Made by a program: the position numbers and the translations under genes. A stretch of DNA of 64,000 nt, from assembly GCF_024139115.2 (NCBI RefSeq), contig NW_026942806.1, positions 1 through 64,000 on the forward strand, given 5' to 3'. The notes beneath the pieces were generated by a model. That model saw only the letters and a list, made by a program, of their open reading frames with translations, was not told the DNA's origin and made no database searches. Origin of the DNA: Armigeres subalbatus. Its lineage: Eukaryota; Arthropoda; Insecta; Diptera; Culicidae. This document shows positions 35,980 through 47,283 of the stretch, piece by piece; the stretch's first letter is position 1, and each line of letters opens with the position of its first letter.

Positions 35980-36072
35980 ATAGTAATGATTAGTGGCACA
36001 TACTTAAAATTGAAACGGTAATTGCTCTCAGTATCTTTTGTACATCAAATTTAATTTGTTTAACGGAGTAGG

Positions 36073-36362
36073 GGCCCTCCTTAGCCGTGCGGTAAGACGC
36101 GCGGCTACAAAGCAAGATCATGCTGAGGGTGACTGGGTTCGATTCCCGGTGCCGGCCTAGGCAATTTTCGGATTGGAAATTGTCTCGACTTCCCTGGGCA
36201 TAAAAGTATCATCGTGTTAGCCTCATGATATACAAATGCAAAAATGGTAACCTGGCTTAGAAACCTCGCAGTTAATAACTGTGGAAGTGCTTAATGAACA
36301 TTAAGCTGCGAGGCGGCTCTGTCCCAGTGTGGGGATGTAACGCCAATAAGAAGAAGAAGAAG
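36073..36362 (+). mobile_element. Feilai-like tRNA-derived SINE
   Basis: A 290-bp element with a tRNA-like head: A-box region TTAGCCGTGCGGTAAGACGC and B box GGTTCGATTCC at 36136-36146. The tail is an AAG/GAA triplet run. AACGGAGTAGG flanks it at 36062-36072 and 36363-36373, an 11-bp target duplication. The head, body and triplet tail agree with what I know of Feilai, an abundant SINE of Aedes aegypti; the name is given from memory of its general features. Confidence 0.82.
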
Positions 36363-36373
36363 AACGGAGTAGG

Positions 36374-36877
36374 TCCGCAAAGACTTTTTAAAATAGCTTT
36401 GAGCGGCCGTTTTTTCCTTCTCGAACACTAAGTGTACGTAAAGCTCATCGCCCGCACCACCGACGTAGTTTTCCTCACGCATGCAAATAACGTTCTTGCG
36501 CATATAAATATTTAGTGCAAATTTGTTACGCTATTCTGCAGTATTTAATACAGGGTGTCTATTACCTAAACCTGGAGTTACCAGGGAAATATTGTCCCCC
36601 GGAAAAATCATGGAAGTATCAGGGAATTTGGGAGGTAATTAGGTTATTAGACAGAGTGAATACTGAATATGTTGCATTTATATTGTTTGTTCTAAGGTTC
36701 AAATCAGGAGTCGAAAATTCACGTCCGCATGTAGAAATAAATGGGCTTAAGGTTTTCTGTCGTTTTATATACTTCAGAAGAAGCATAGAATTTGTTCCTG
36801 ATGGGCTTGAACACTGGCGAAGTAAAACTGAGCCACGGACTCATCAAATTGATTTTATTCCTTAAAGTTGAATATTT
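36374..36877. other. No supported gene
   Basis: Mixed DNA. A motif TACAGGGTGTCTATTACC near 36549 looks like a transposon end, but no partner was found. Confidence 0.4.
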
Positions 36878-37515
36878 ATGCCAACATTTCTGGATGATTT
36901 TTTCCAGAAATTCCTGCACGAATTATCGAAGAACTGCTTGGAAGCCTTTGAGGATTTAATTGGAAATTCCAAAAGGGATTTCTTCAGGAACTCTTTGGAA
37001 ATTCTTTTGAAAATCCCTTCAGGTTCTTCTTTAAAATTATCTCCAGAAATGTTTTCGGCAATTCTCCAGAAATTGTTTTCTGAAATATCCCTAGATTTTT
37101 TTTCGGAAATTCATCTACAAATAATTTAGGAATTCCTTTAAAAATTCATTTGGAAGTTTCTCCTCTAAATATTTCTTTGGAAATTCCTTACAAAATTCCT
37201 TTTAGATTTTCCTTCAGGAATTTCATCGGATCAGATTCATACCAAAAAACAGTGGAATTATTGAAAACATTTCCAAGAGAATCCCTGAAGGAATTTCGGA
37301 TGAAATTTTTATAAGAATTTCCCAAGGAATTCTTGAAATGAGCTTTTGAAGAAAATTCTGAAAAAAATTCTGAAGGAACTCTGAAAGACATAGTTGATGG
37401 AATTCCTGGGTGAATTCCCGAACGAATTACTGGAGAAATTCGATAATGCCAGAATTTCGTCATGGAATTTTCAAAAGAACCCCTGGAAGAAATTTCGAAA
37501 AAAAACTGGAGTAAT
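36878..37515. repeat. Degenerate AT-rich short-repeat array
   Basis: Loosely repeated units of the type GAAATTCC...AGGAATTTC in both orientations, like the block at about 6880-8490. Frames of about 110 codons on both strands arise from the repeat and are not genes. Confidence 0.7.
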
Positions 37516-37524
37516 TTTGTGGGC

Positions 37525-38062
37525 AACAGGGACTATGTCCAAGGGCTTGACGGTCCCTCCCCAGGCCATCTGCGAGTTGAGGTTAAACCTCTATAAAAAC
37601 GCGTGATTGAGTGGCAGCCAATCAACGCAAGGATGTACAAGCTGAGGATTAAAGGCCGTTTCTTCAACTATAGCATCATCAACGTGCACTGCCCACACGA
37701 AGGGAGACCCGACGACGAGAAAGAAGCGTTCTACGCACAGCTGAAGCAGACATACGATGGATGCCCACTGCGGGACGTCAAAATCGTCATGGGTGGCATG
37801 AACGCACAGGTAGGAAGGGAGGAAATGTATAGACCGGTCATCGGACCGGATAGTCTGCACACCGTATCAAATGACAACGGCCAACGATGCATAAACTTCG
37901 CAGCCTCCCGCGGAATGGTAGTCCGAAGCACCTTCTTTCCCCGCAAAAATATCCACAAGGCCACATGGAGATCACCTAACCAAGAAACGGAAAACCAAAT
38001 CGACCACGTTCTAATCGACGGTAAATTCTTCTCCGACATCACGAACGTCCGCACTTACCGTG
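37525..38062 (+). mobile_element. Internally deleted RTE fragment: leader joined to endonuclease
   Basis: The first ~65 bp (AGGGACTATGTCCAAGGGCT and following) match the RTE leader seen on the reverse strand near 19030-19090. The sequence then jumps directly to the middle of the endonuclease: EWQPINARMYKLRIKGRFF, MNAQVGREEMYRPVIGPD and IDHVLIDGKFFSDI. It breaks off near 38062 after VRTYR. The rest of the endonuclease and the whole reverse transcriptase are missing. The domain's frame is intact over about 150 codons, so the fragment is not very old. Confidence 0.82.
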
Positions 38063-38999
38063 TAACAGTACCATGAATAATGTTTTGAATTTCAAATAGA
38101 ATTGTACAAAGTAGCACAGTAATGATGAATTTCCCAGTTTAAATACCCCTTGAATTCAAAAGCTCACTTTGAGTGTTTACCGATAATGTTCATTTTCTAA
38201 ACTCAATAATTCACTGAACTGAATGAGTTCCCGCTCAAATGTATGGCGCAAAATAACCGCCGTTCAAGCAATATACCTCAGCGACCATGTGCCAAGGCCC
38301 GGCCAATGACCTATCAGGATCGCTTTCAGGATTCGTTGACCCCCGTAATCATTTACAATCTTCGGGTGGGAGACAAGTAGATTGATCGTTTCCACTTAGA
38401 AGCTCGGGAAAAGGGAGGTCTTTACCTGCCGAATATGGATGTTGGTGTGGGTAGAGGCGATTTTTTTGACCTTCGCGAAATCACTTCGTGATTCGCGTAA
38501 TTTCCGGCGACGATCATAGAATCTCGCGCTTTGATCTGAGGATTCAAGGACTTAGCTCGTTCACTTCGTTCTGGTCTACGGAAGAGGCAAGAGCAGTCCG
38601 GATTTTCTAAGTCGCGTCGTGGTGTGTTCTTGAAGGTGAACCATAGGAAAGTGTGAAAGTGCTCCAAGTTTGCTTATTTAGATTTTTTCCCTTAATTTCC
38701 CCTCTACTAGTTAGTCAAACCGTAATCAAGTTTGTAGTGCATTCTGGCGGTTAGGTGGTTGTGTAGACTTGCGGATAAAGCGGTAAGACTAAAGACTAAA
38801 CTTGGTGCAAAGTGTGGTGTTCAAGACCGGTGTGGGTTCTCTTTTCTTTATCAGATTGTGGCAAGTTGCAAGGCCCGACACACCACCCACACAGTTGGAG
38901 ATTGCTTTTGACCCCGTTTACCTGCTACGAAGGACGTCCCGGTGGTACACGTGAACCGGAGAGGGCAGCGCACGTTTTTTCCCGCGCCCTTGGCAGGGC
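38063..38999. other. No supported gene
   Basis: Non-repetitive-looking sequence with only short frames. Nothing recognised. Confidence 0.4.
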
Positions 39000-39290
39000 G
39001 GCAACAACCGGACCGGTTAGGAACCGGTAATCAAGTTTATTCATCCTTTCTCGTGAGTGACGGCGTGCAGAGCGTGACACGGTCGCGTAAAAAGTTTTTT
39101 CCCCGGCCGGATTCGAACCGGCGACCTTTGGATCGGGAGGCGCACACCGTAGCTCGACGCCACCGACGGCTGTACCCCGTCGAGCAGTCCACAATTTCGC
39201 GCCGGAGGCGTCATCGACAACGGCGACATCAATGAACGACGCGTGAACAATTTCGGAGTCAGTGGGAGAGACCGCGCGTGACACGCGTGG
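39000..39290 (-). mobile_element. tRNA-like sequence, probably a SINE head or tRNA pseudogene
   Basis: On the reverse strand there is a canonical B box GGTTCGAATCC (39109-39119). It sits in a perfect 5-bp T stem GCCGG/CCGGC, with an A-box-like TGGCGTCGAGCTACGG upstream. The acceptor and anticodon arms do not pair well, so a functional tRNA is unlikely. The sequence continues past the head without an obvious A-rich tail. The boundaries are rough. Confidence 0.5.
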
Positions 39291-41334
39291 CGCCAAAGCA
39301 GCAGTAGTGGAGAACCGCCGACGCCTTCAAGTTGGTATGCAACGAACAGAGTGAGTAACATGCATGTTCCATTATTTTTCCCCATGCGCATGGCGAATGA
39401 GAGCCCCTAGCCTTAGCCAATCCGCTAGCGTGGCCGAGCCGATAGCCCTACCGTTCCTTCCGTACGCATCAGCGAGGTAGTTGGCTTATTCATAATCTAG
39501 AAAGAGTGAATAGCGCACCATAGAGTGAACACCGCACCAGTTTCAAGTCACACCGTCAATAGAAGTCGAGCAGTTAGACAGAGTATAGAGGGAAATGAAT
39601 TTGTAGCTAGGCCTAGTTTTAAGAATCAAAATGTCGGTAAAGAAGATGAATAGAAGCAAACGAAATGAATTAATAAATGCATTTTCAGTACACGGTATAG
39701 CTCAAAAAGTTTGAACTGATGGGAAGAATTTGAAGAGGTTAAGGAGGAGTATTTTCACATTTCGGTCGTTTTTTTAGGTTTCTTTGGGTTATTTTCTGGG
39801 GAGGTTGGCCCTTACTCCAACCAAGGATTCTCTCCATTCGAACGTGGCTTGTCTTGTTTCATGGACTCGCGAAGAACGGGTTAGTTATGGGAAAATAGGT
39901 AGTGAAACATCCGAAAATGACCCGAAGAAAAAATTTTTTTTTTTTCATACAAAAAGTTCCGTACAAAAAAAGTTTCTCAAAGTTTCGCTTAGCGACTACC
40001 ACTACGACTTTCTTTGGACCTCCCAGAAGGCATTAAAACAAATTCCAGCCGCTTATGGCTGCAAATCTGCGATTCCGATCACTTTTTCGAAAAAAAAGTC
40101 ATTAATTTTGAAACATTAAATGTAATTATTCTCATAATACACGGCAGACTGTGATGGGCTGGATACAAATCCCATGCGTATGACAAAAGAGCATCAAGAA
40201 CAGTTAAAATAGAGATAGTAGATAACACGAAAAGTGTCGTAGGTTTCGTGGTAGGCCGTGTACACGATAGCTTATGCAGCTATATGATATTCCATTTGGC
40301 GTAGGCTCACCAAGAGGAGGCATTATCTATCATTATCTATCAAGTATCAAGCAAATAAATATGAAAAAAAAAATATACTCTTGAGGGTTACGAAAATACT
40401 CTAGGCTTCATTTGAAATTATTTCATAAAAAGTAAAATTTTGATATTAATTAAAATCCAATATGTGAATACAAGAAGCAAAAATGTCTGTACCTAAGGAC
40501 ATCTTTCGATAATTATTGGTATGTACCTAGGTGAAAGAAGAGAAGACAAGACAAGAGAAGAAAATTTACATGACGTTTTCATTCGTGCTATGAACTCGTC
40601 GGATCCTTTGATAAGCTCCCTCAACTTAGGTAAGCGACTTCAAAATAAATCTAATCTGGAATATCCAGAAGATGTTCAAAGTTTTTTAGTGACTGAAACT
40701 TCTTGCAATACAACAGATTCGAGTACCATAAAATATACCATAGCAGATATTTGAATCGATCTTGAAGAAATAAATAATGATTTTGTTGAGGATGTTCATG
40801 TACATAATGAATAAATAAATGTTGTTGCAGTATACTTATATATCTTGAAGCTTTTATTGCATGGAGTTCGTTTAGCTTTAATAGAGCTTTATATTGTATT
40901 CCCTTTACTTGTTTTACGGGTTAAGAGCCTGAACCAATCTGAAAAATCCTACAAAGACAACCTGTTACGTATGTAGATGCAATGGCCTGTATTTGACGGA
41001 GTCCTTGTGCAACTTAGAACATCTGTACAACTCAATTCACATAAAAACAGTATACAATTTTCTAGTTTGAACTCTACAGGTCTGCGCTGCAATAAAATAC
41101 ACATCTATAGACTGCTGTGTACATGAGACATTCGTAGATAAAAGGGATATATTCCATAGAGATCAAAGGTCTGTATTCCAGGGAGTTTGGAGACCTTAGA
41201 AGTAATAACGACCTGCAAAACAAGTATTTCACATCTTTTAGATAATAATCTACGATATAAGTGTGAAATATTGCAGAAATGAAATGAAAATATTTTCGGC
41301 CACCTACTTGTATGGAGCCGCCTCATAGTGGGCG
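39291..41334. other. No firm gene; possible unclassified transposon remnant
   Basis: Frames of 111 codons (39784-40119) and 77 codons (40521-40754) are not recognised. The stretch ends at 41334 in TGTATGGAGCCGCCTCATAG, which resembles TGTATGGGGATCCCCCATAG at 61762-61781. The AT-rich DNA before each also shows weak resemblance. A poly(A)-like run ends a motif near 40360-40375. Confidence 0.35.
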
Positions 41335-42574
41335 GGTGGAAGTCCAATCACTTCGACAGCGAAGTTTTCACCGCGGCCCTGGGACTGGAAGCCAACACTG
41401 ACAGTCTAAGCGAGGATGCGCTGGTAGCTGTCCTATCACGCGCGTGCGACGCTACTATGCCGAGGAAAGCCCTGCCAAGAAATGGCAGACGCCCGGCATA
41501 CTGGGGGAGTGCCGAAATTGCATCCCTACGATCAGCCTGCCTCAAGGCTAGACGTAGGACGCAACGAGCCCACACCGAGGAGGAAAGAGCGGTCCGCCGT
41601 GAAGTGTTTCGAGCTGCGAGACTGGCCCTTAACAGGGCCATTAAGAGCAGCAAGAGAGCGTGCTTCGACAACCTGTGCGAGGGTGCCACCAATGGTGGAT
41701 CGTTATGGCCAAGACCAAAGGGGGCTCTTCACCTCCCGAACGGTCACCGGACCGGTTGGCGAGGATTATCGAAGTACTCTTCCCGTCCCGAGCCACAAGT
41801 CCCTGGCCTCCTCCTGCGCTGCAAGGCGCTGGGAGTGTGGCCGAAATGGTGGCTCCGGTGACGAACGAAGAGTTACTCGCAGTGGCTAACACCCTTGCGA
41901 TGAACATAGCTCCAGGCCCCGATGGAGTTCCAAACAGTGCACTCAAGGCAGCGATCATAGCGAACCCGAACATGTTCAGGCTAGCTATGCAGAGATGCCT
42001 GGATGAGTGTTGTTTCCCTGAGAGATGGAAAAGGCAGAAGTTGGTACTGCTGCCGAAGGCCGGGAAGCCATCGGCGTACAGACCTGATCGACACGACGGG
42101 TAAACTTTTCGAGAGGATCATCCTCAACAGGCTCACCCCGTACGCAGAGGGTACGGATTGCCTGTCGAGTAACCAGTTTGGTTTTTGGAAGGGTAAGTCC
42201 ACGGTGGACGCTATCAACTCAGTGCTCAAGACTGCAGAGGTAGCGATCCAACGGAAAAGGCGAGAAATTTGATACTGTGCGTTGGTGACACTGGACGTGA
42301 AGAACGCATTCAATAGCGCAAGCTGGGATGCCATCGCGCTCTCGTTACACTGGCTTAGCCTGCCGGTAGGACTGAACCGGGTCTTGGAAAGCTACTTCTA
42401 GAACCGTATGCTGCTATACAAGACCGATGCCGGTCAGAAAAGTGTTCCCATTACCGCAGGAGTCCCGCAAGGGTCAATCCTGGGCCCGGTACTATGGAAC
42501 CTGATGTATGACGGGGTTCTGAAGCTAAAGTTCCCTCCTGGTGTGAAGATCGTCGGCTTTGCTAACGATGTAAC
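41335..42574 (+). pseudogene. R1 reverse transcriptase, N-terminal part
   Basis: The protein begins at WKSNHFDSEVFTAALGLE, runs through the linker (CLKARRRTQRAHTEEERAVRR), and continues into the polymerase: APGPDGVPNSALKAAI, FGFWKGKSTVDAINSVL, TLDVKNAFNSASWD, GVPQGSILGPVLWN and FANDV. Lesions: frameshifts near 41690 and 42085, a TGA at 42270-42272, and a TAG near 42400. The catalytic box, normally F-A-D-D, reads FAND, so one metal-binding Asp is now Asn. The copy is dead. Confidence 0.82.
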
Positions 42575-42942
42575 CAGTGTTGTCCTACACTCACGGCAAA
42601 AAATTCTGCTCTTTGATTTTACTCCATCTAAACGATTTTATAGTCTCCACTGAGTAAGTTCAACTAATAAAAGGATATTTGAATTTTCTAAATGTCATGG
42701 CAAACTGTCAAAAAAATGCACTCCAGAGCCACAGGAGCGCGCGCGCTGAAAATACACTCCAGTGCATTTTCAGTGCACGCGCTCCTGTGGCTCTGGAGTG
42801 CATTTTTTTTACAGTTTACCATGACATTTAGAAAATTCAAATATCCTCCTATTAGTTGAACTTACTTAGTTGAGACTAAAATCGTTTAGATGGAGTAAAA
42901 TCAAAGAGCAGAATTTTTTGCCTTGAGTGTAGGACAACACTG
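42575..42942. mobile_element. Near-perfect palindromic MITE (368 bp)
   Basis: The two ~184-bp arms are reverse complements at roughly 92-95%. Both ends read CAGTGTTGTCCTACACTC. The centre, near 42758, contains CACTCCAGTGCATTTTCAGT with almost no loop. The flanks GATGTAAC and GATGTTTA agree at the first five of eight positions, which may be a worn 8-bp duplication. CAGTGTTG ends suggest hAT, with modest confidence. The DNA could form a long cruciform and its transcript a long hairpin RNA. Confidence 0.85.
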
Positions 42943-44569
42943 GATGTTTACGTTTTACGTTTTTGCAATCAATTTGTGATTAAGTCAAAATAAGAATTTA
43001 TGACGTTTTTCTCTTTTTAAGTAAAATCATAAATTAAAGTTATTTGAAATTAATCAAATAGTGAAACATTACATTACGTAAATAATTTGCAAACCGGACG
43101 AAAAGAAATTTGAATTTTTATTTGTATGTCGATTACGAGGTTTGTGTCTTGACTAAATTATTATCCAAATAGAAATTGACCATGTACTGTTGTAGTGTTC
43201 TCATGTGCTCGTTTTATCGACTCACCGAAGGCGCGCACTCTTTGTCGCCATTTCAAATTTATTTGGCGCAAATTTAAAATAATTGACGACTTTTCAAAGG
43301 ATAAGTTTCTTTATAAAATTCAGACAAGAACTCGATCATTTCGCTAAGTGAACGGCTGGTGATTACAAGTGTTTGCGAGTAGGCTACGAAGTTTTTCAGT
43401 ATTTTTAGTTGAGTTTGGCTAGTTTGACTAATAGGTAAAGTGTGATTGGAGTGAATTATTCTGTGTCTATTTTAATCAAATTTCTAAAATTAACAGTTAA
43501 CGTAGCAGACGTCATTAGGACGTGTTTTTTGAATTCCGCGAACACCGAGTTAGTTTAGTGAAACGTACAAAAGGTAAAACGAATTTAAATGTTTAATGTA
43601 AAGTTTTGTTAATAAAACGAATTCGCGTTGGACTTTCCAGCGCATTGCGCTTTTTGGTACGGGCTGGATTTCGTGTATTCGACCGGAGTCGGGTACGGGA
43701 ATACGTGTGGCGTCTACAGGGCCCGCCATTTCGTCCAACGGACATCGAGAGCTCGAGTGTGCGTTAAGGCCCGCCTGTAAAGGTAGTTAAACGGAGGAGG
43801 AGTGAAGTCGCTCGTCTAAAAGCGAAAACTCGGCGGTCGCCAATCAACCGTCGAAGGTAAGATCCCCAAGCCAATTCCCGTGGATCAGTCCCGAGAGTGC
43901 GGTCCCCGTACGTCGTGATTAATCGTACGCTGGACCGAACCCGAACCGACGGTTAGTAGTCTTCCTTTTAGTCCTCGCTCGATGAACCGGAAAGGTACGC
44001 GAAGCCGGGTCGTTAGGGAAAGGAAGCTACTAGATTGAGGGAACGGTTATTCCGGACCACTCTCGATTGCGAAATCGGAAGCCTTCCGTCCAGCCGCCAC
44101 TCCCTCCGCATCTTTAGTTTCGGCCATATCGCTCGAGCTCGACCTCCATCGCTGCGCGCCAATCTGCAGCATCTGCGGCAAAGCCAATCGGCCGCCATCG
44201 CCACAACCTGGTCGGAGGACATCGTCGCCATCTTCCCGGCGGAGTATTCGCATCAGTGCATCGTGAAGCAAAATCCTGCGCAGGTATGTGAGCTTGTATT
44301 TTCATGGCCATGATTAGCTCTCTTTTTCCATTCCGTACCGATACGTCCAACCCGAATAGTAGAATAAATGCCGTTAAGTAATTTGAAGAAGTTAGCTTGA
44401 GTTTTAGTTGTATTGCGTTTCACGGGGCTGGGAAAATTCACTCCCATTGCGATTGCCGTGGCTACAGTTTAAAGTTGTCTTCGAAAGTTGCTTACCGTTC
44501 TTTTTCAGTGGGTTGAGCGAGTTCAGGTAGGTGGGAAGTAGGGAAAGAATATTAAGCGTAAGTAATTTT
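42943..44569. other. Unclassified insert between the R1 halves
   Basis: AT-rich to 43540, with TATAAAA at 43312-43318; then a GC-richer part with AATAAAA at 43611-43617. TGGCGTCTACAGGGCCC near 43706-43722 is vaguely like a tRNA primer-binding site. Frames of up to 92 codons (44035-44313) on both strands are unrecognised, and a donor-like CAGGTATGT follows at 44280. It could be an LTR plus leader of an LTR element, or captured host 5' DNA. I cannot decide. Confidence 0.3.
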
Positions 44570-45328
44570 GGAGCCAGCGACCGACCTTCGGTAGCCATGT
44601 CGAATATGCGTGCAAGAAGGCTTCGACTGCTGTGGCGGCATTATCGAGGATGATGTCCAACAGCTCCAAGGTGTGCGCCAGTAGACGTAGGCTACTGACA
44701 GGCGTTGCCGCATCTATCCTTAGGTACGGCGGCCCGTTCTGGGCAAAAGCACTGGGGGTAACCAGTTACCTGCAGAAACTGGAGAGCACCTACCGCTTGC
44801 TGTGTCTCAGAGTGGCCTACCGCACGGTATCGCACGACGCATCCTGCGTGATAGCGAGTATGATGCCAATCGGTCTGGTCATCCAGGAAGACGAGGAGTG
44901 TTTTGAGCTACGTGGCACCAGAGGAGCCCGCGAGCGTACCAGGGTGACTTCGGTTGCCAGCTGGCAGCGCGGGTAGGATAACTCCTCGAAAGGTAGGTGG
45001 ACCCTACCTGATTCCTAACATATCAAGCTGGGTGGGGAGACCTCATGGGGAAGTTCACTTCCATCTGACACAATTCCTGTCAGGCCATGGCTGTTTCCGA
45101 CAGTACCACCACAGGTTTGGGCACGCGGAGTTCCCCGTCTTCCCTGACTGCCCAGGTGTTGACGAAACTGCAGAGCACATACACGTTTACGGCCGGAACC
45201 TTATCCAGAGGATGTGTCAAGCGGTGGAGGAGTGGAACGCAGTCTCGACTGCAACCACTCAGATTGCCTGCAGCTTGCAGAGAATCTGGCGCGCCGAGCA
45301 GCAATCGACAAGCAGTACTAACTTGTGA
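44570..45328 (+). pseudogene. R1 reverse transcriptase, C-terminal part
   Basis: The frame resumes at GSHVEYACKKASTAVAALSR and continues LLTGVAASILRYGGPFWAKA and LQKLESTYRLLCLRVAYRTV. After a shift near 44970 it reads HLTQFLSGHGCFRQYHHRFG, then ends near 45328 after RIWRAEQQSTSSTN. The segment following FANDV in an intact protein, about 80 residues, is absent, so sequence was lost at the interruption as well as gained. Confidence 0.8.
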
Positions 45329-45554
45329 TTGGTTAGTTAGAGCGAAAAGTGCCGAACGCGGAGAAGTGTTTGAATAGTCTGCCCATGCAGAGGTAATGGC
45401 GCAGCGGGTGGCAACCGAGATCGTCACATCGAAGCAAGTGTGAATGAATAGGTGTATGCATGGACTGCACACGCCGTGCTGGGAGTAGCGCAGGAATGTT
45501 GGTTCCTATGACTACCGATACCCCGCGGCGTGGCAGAGGAGTGTGGGTGAGCAT

Positions 45555-46263
45555 TAGGGTGGCTCAAATTAGTATGGGAAAAACTTTTTTCAATTTTTTT
45601 GATGGGCCGCCTTCTTATTCGGTTCTATTTGATGCCCTGATGCTCTGGACAAAATTTCAGCCAAATCGGTCAACGTTTGGGCGGTGCTAAACTCGTTGGA
45701 AGTTTCTATGCAAAAATGTATGCAGAAACATCCAAAAACAGTAATTTGCAGTTGGACGGCACAACTTACGATGAAGAACTATGATACTTATTCAGATCTT
45801 GAAGAATTTAATACAGAATGTTATGCAGAAAACCGCGAGAAGATTAGAGTTTGCCCGGCTAAGTTATTAGCATTTCTCTGAAGTGGGGTTTGAGCAAATT
45901 TCGTTTCTTTTACCTTTGAAAAGAAATAAATTCATCCCTACAACACTCCAGTAAAATGCTAATATCTTTGCCTAATAAACTCTAATCTTCTCGCGGTTTT
46001 CAGCATAACATTCTGTATTTAATTCTACAAGAACTGAATGAGTATCATGGTTCTTGAGCGTAAATTGTGCCGTCCAATTGCAAATCACAGTTTTTGGATG
46101 TTTCTGCATACATTTTTCCATATAAACTTCCAACAAGTTTAGCACCGCTCAAACGTTGACCGATTTGGCTGAAATTTTGTCCAGATCATCAGGGCATCAA
46201 ATAGAACCGAATAAGAGGGCGGCCCATCAAAAAATTTGAAAAAGTGTTTTTTGAGCCACTCTA
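45555..46263. mobile_element. TAGGGTGG-type foldback element (709 bp) with 8-bp duplication
   Basis: The element starts TAGGGTGGCTCAAA and ends TTTGAGCCACTCTA. The two ~340-bp arms are reverse complements at a little under 90%. GTGAGCAT is perfectly duplicated at 45547-45554 and 46264-46271. It lies in the 3' untranslated region of the R1 element and encodes nothing. A second element with the same start begins at 63762. Confidence 0.9.
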
Positions 46264-46271
46264 GTGAGCAT

Positions 46272-46790
46272 CCAAGCCAGTCTCACATAGTATGAAAGGA
46301 ATGAGCACACAAATCAGTCTCCCATGGTATGTTTGAGTTGAGCTAGTCTCATATGGTATGAGCGAGGTGAGCACCCAAGACAGACTCACATGGCATGTCA
46401 GAAGTGGGAACCTAAGTAAAATGTCCCACAAGGGATGCCAGAGCGAGAGTTAGGTCGAATGACTAGAGTAGTATGTGTTAGCGCGAACTGAATGAAAGAG
46501 GTAGGCATCCAAGTCAGACTCACATGGCATGATAAAGGTGGGCATACAAGTCAGACCCACATGGCATGAGAAGGGTGGGCTGGGCACACAAGTCAGACCC
46601 ACATGGCATGATAGAGGTGAGCACACAAGTCAGACTCACAGGAGCGTTAGCGCGAGTGCAAGCATGGAGTGCATGAGCGTGTATCAAGTGTTTGGGTGAG
46701 CATACAAGTCAGACTCACAGGATACGACAGAGCATGTAGGGTGTGTTAGAGGGTGCGATAGAGCGAGCACACAGGTATGACTCACATGGG
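46272..46790 (+). repeat. Tandem repeats in the R1 3' untranslated region
   Basis: About ten irregular repeats contain CAAGTCAGACTCACATGGCA or close variants, spaced roughly 37-45 bp where regular. They are followed by a non-repeated end and an A-run at 47016-47023. Tandem 3' repeats are a family feature in some R1-clade LINEs. Confidence 0.75.
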
Positions 46791-47283
46791 ACGGGTGCCT
46801 GTGTGAGCGAGAATGAGCGAGTACGTTAAGTACTGCCATCCTCCAGAAGTAGTACTGGGAGGTAGTTCCTGGGGGAAACGATGGCGGAGCCCAAGGGAGT
46901 TTAGTCGGTATTACCGGTACGGTCGAGTCCGACACTCCAGCACACTTCCGTGTGGTAGTTTGACAACTACAATCCACGTGTGCTGGGTTAGTTTTTAAAT
47001 GAATTCTCCTCTGAAAAAAAAATCTCCTGTCTCGTCGGAGGGCCGTCGTGGCAGCACATCTGTGTAAAGCTCTTGCAAATAATCAAATCGACTGGTATGA
47101 AAATTCAAAATAATCCAAAAGTTTAACAAAAAATAAACATCGTTCATATTTTCAATCTTTCATGTGAAAAGTTCATCTAGTAGCCTTAGCAAAAATTTCC
47201 CGCTGAGTTTCTTCACTCATTTTCTGCAATTCCGTCACATCAGGCTTTGTTTTTGGAACACCCACAAACGCATCACTTTCAAG

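Larger units (their letters stand above)
41335..47023 (+). mobile_element. R1-clade LINE, 5'-truncated, interrupted
   Basis: A reverse transcriptase-bearing LINE runs from the end of its endonuclease domain to an A-rich tail at 47023. It has a long 3' untranslated region containing short tandem repeats. The coding part is broken by a 368-bp palindromic element and about 1.6 kb of other DNA (42575-44569), with about 80 residues missing at the break. The 3' region is interrupted by a 709-bp foldback element. The linker TLDVKNAFNSASWDAIA and the terminal region with GRWTLPD and HLTQFLSGHGCFRQY are of R1 type. Confidence 0.8.

Noticed and set aside
37188..37526. 112-codon reverse frame
   Set aside because: It is produced by the degenerate GGAATTTC-type repeats.
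39104..39178. Functional tRNA gene on the reverse strand
   Set aside because: Good B box and T stem, but the acceptor and anticodon arms do not pair.
39784..40119. 111-codon forward frame
   Set aside because: No recognisable domain, homopolymer-rich, and no supporting gene signals.
44035..44313. First exon of a host gene ending at CAGGTATGT
   Set aside because: Both strands are open, nothing is recognised, and the region is an insert within an R1 element; kept only as an unclassified insert.
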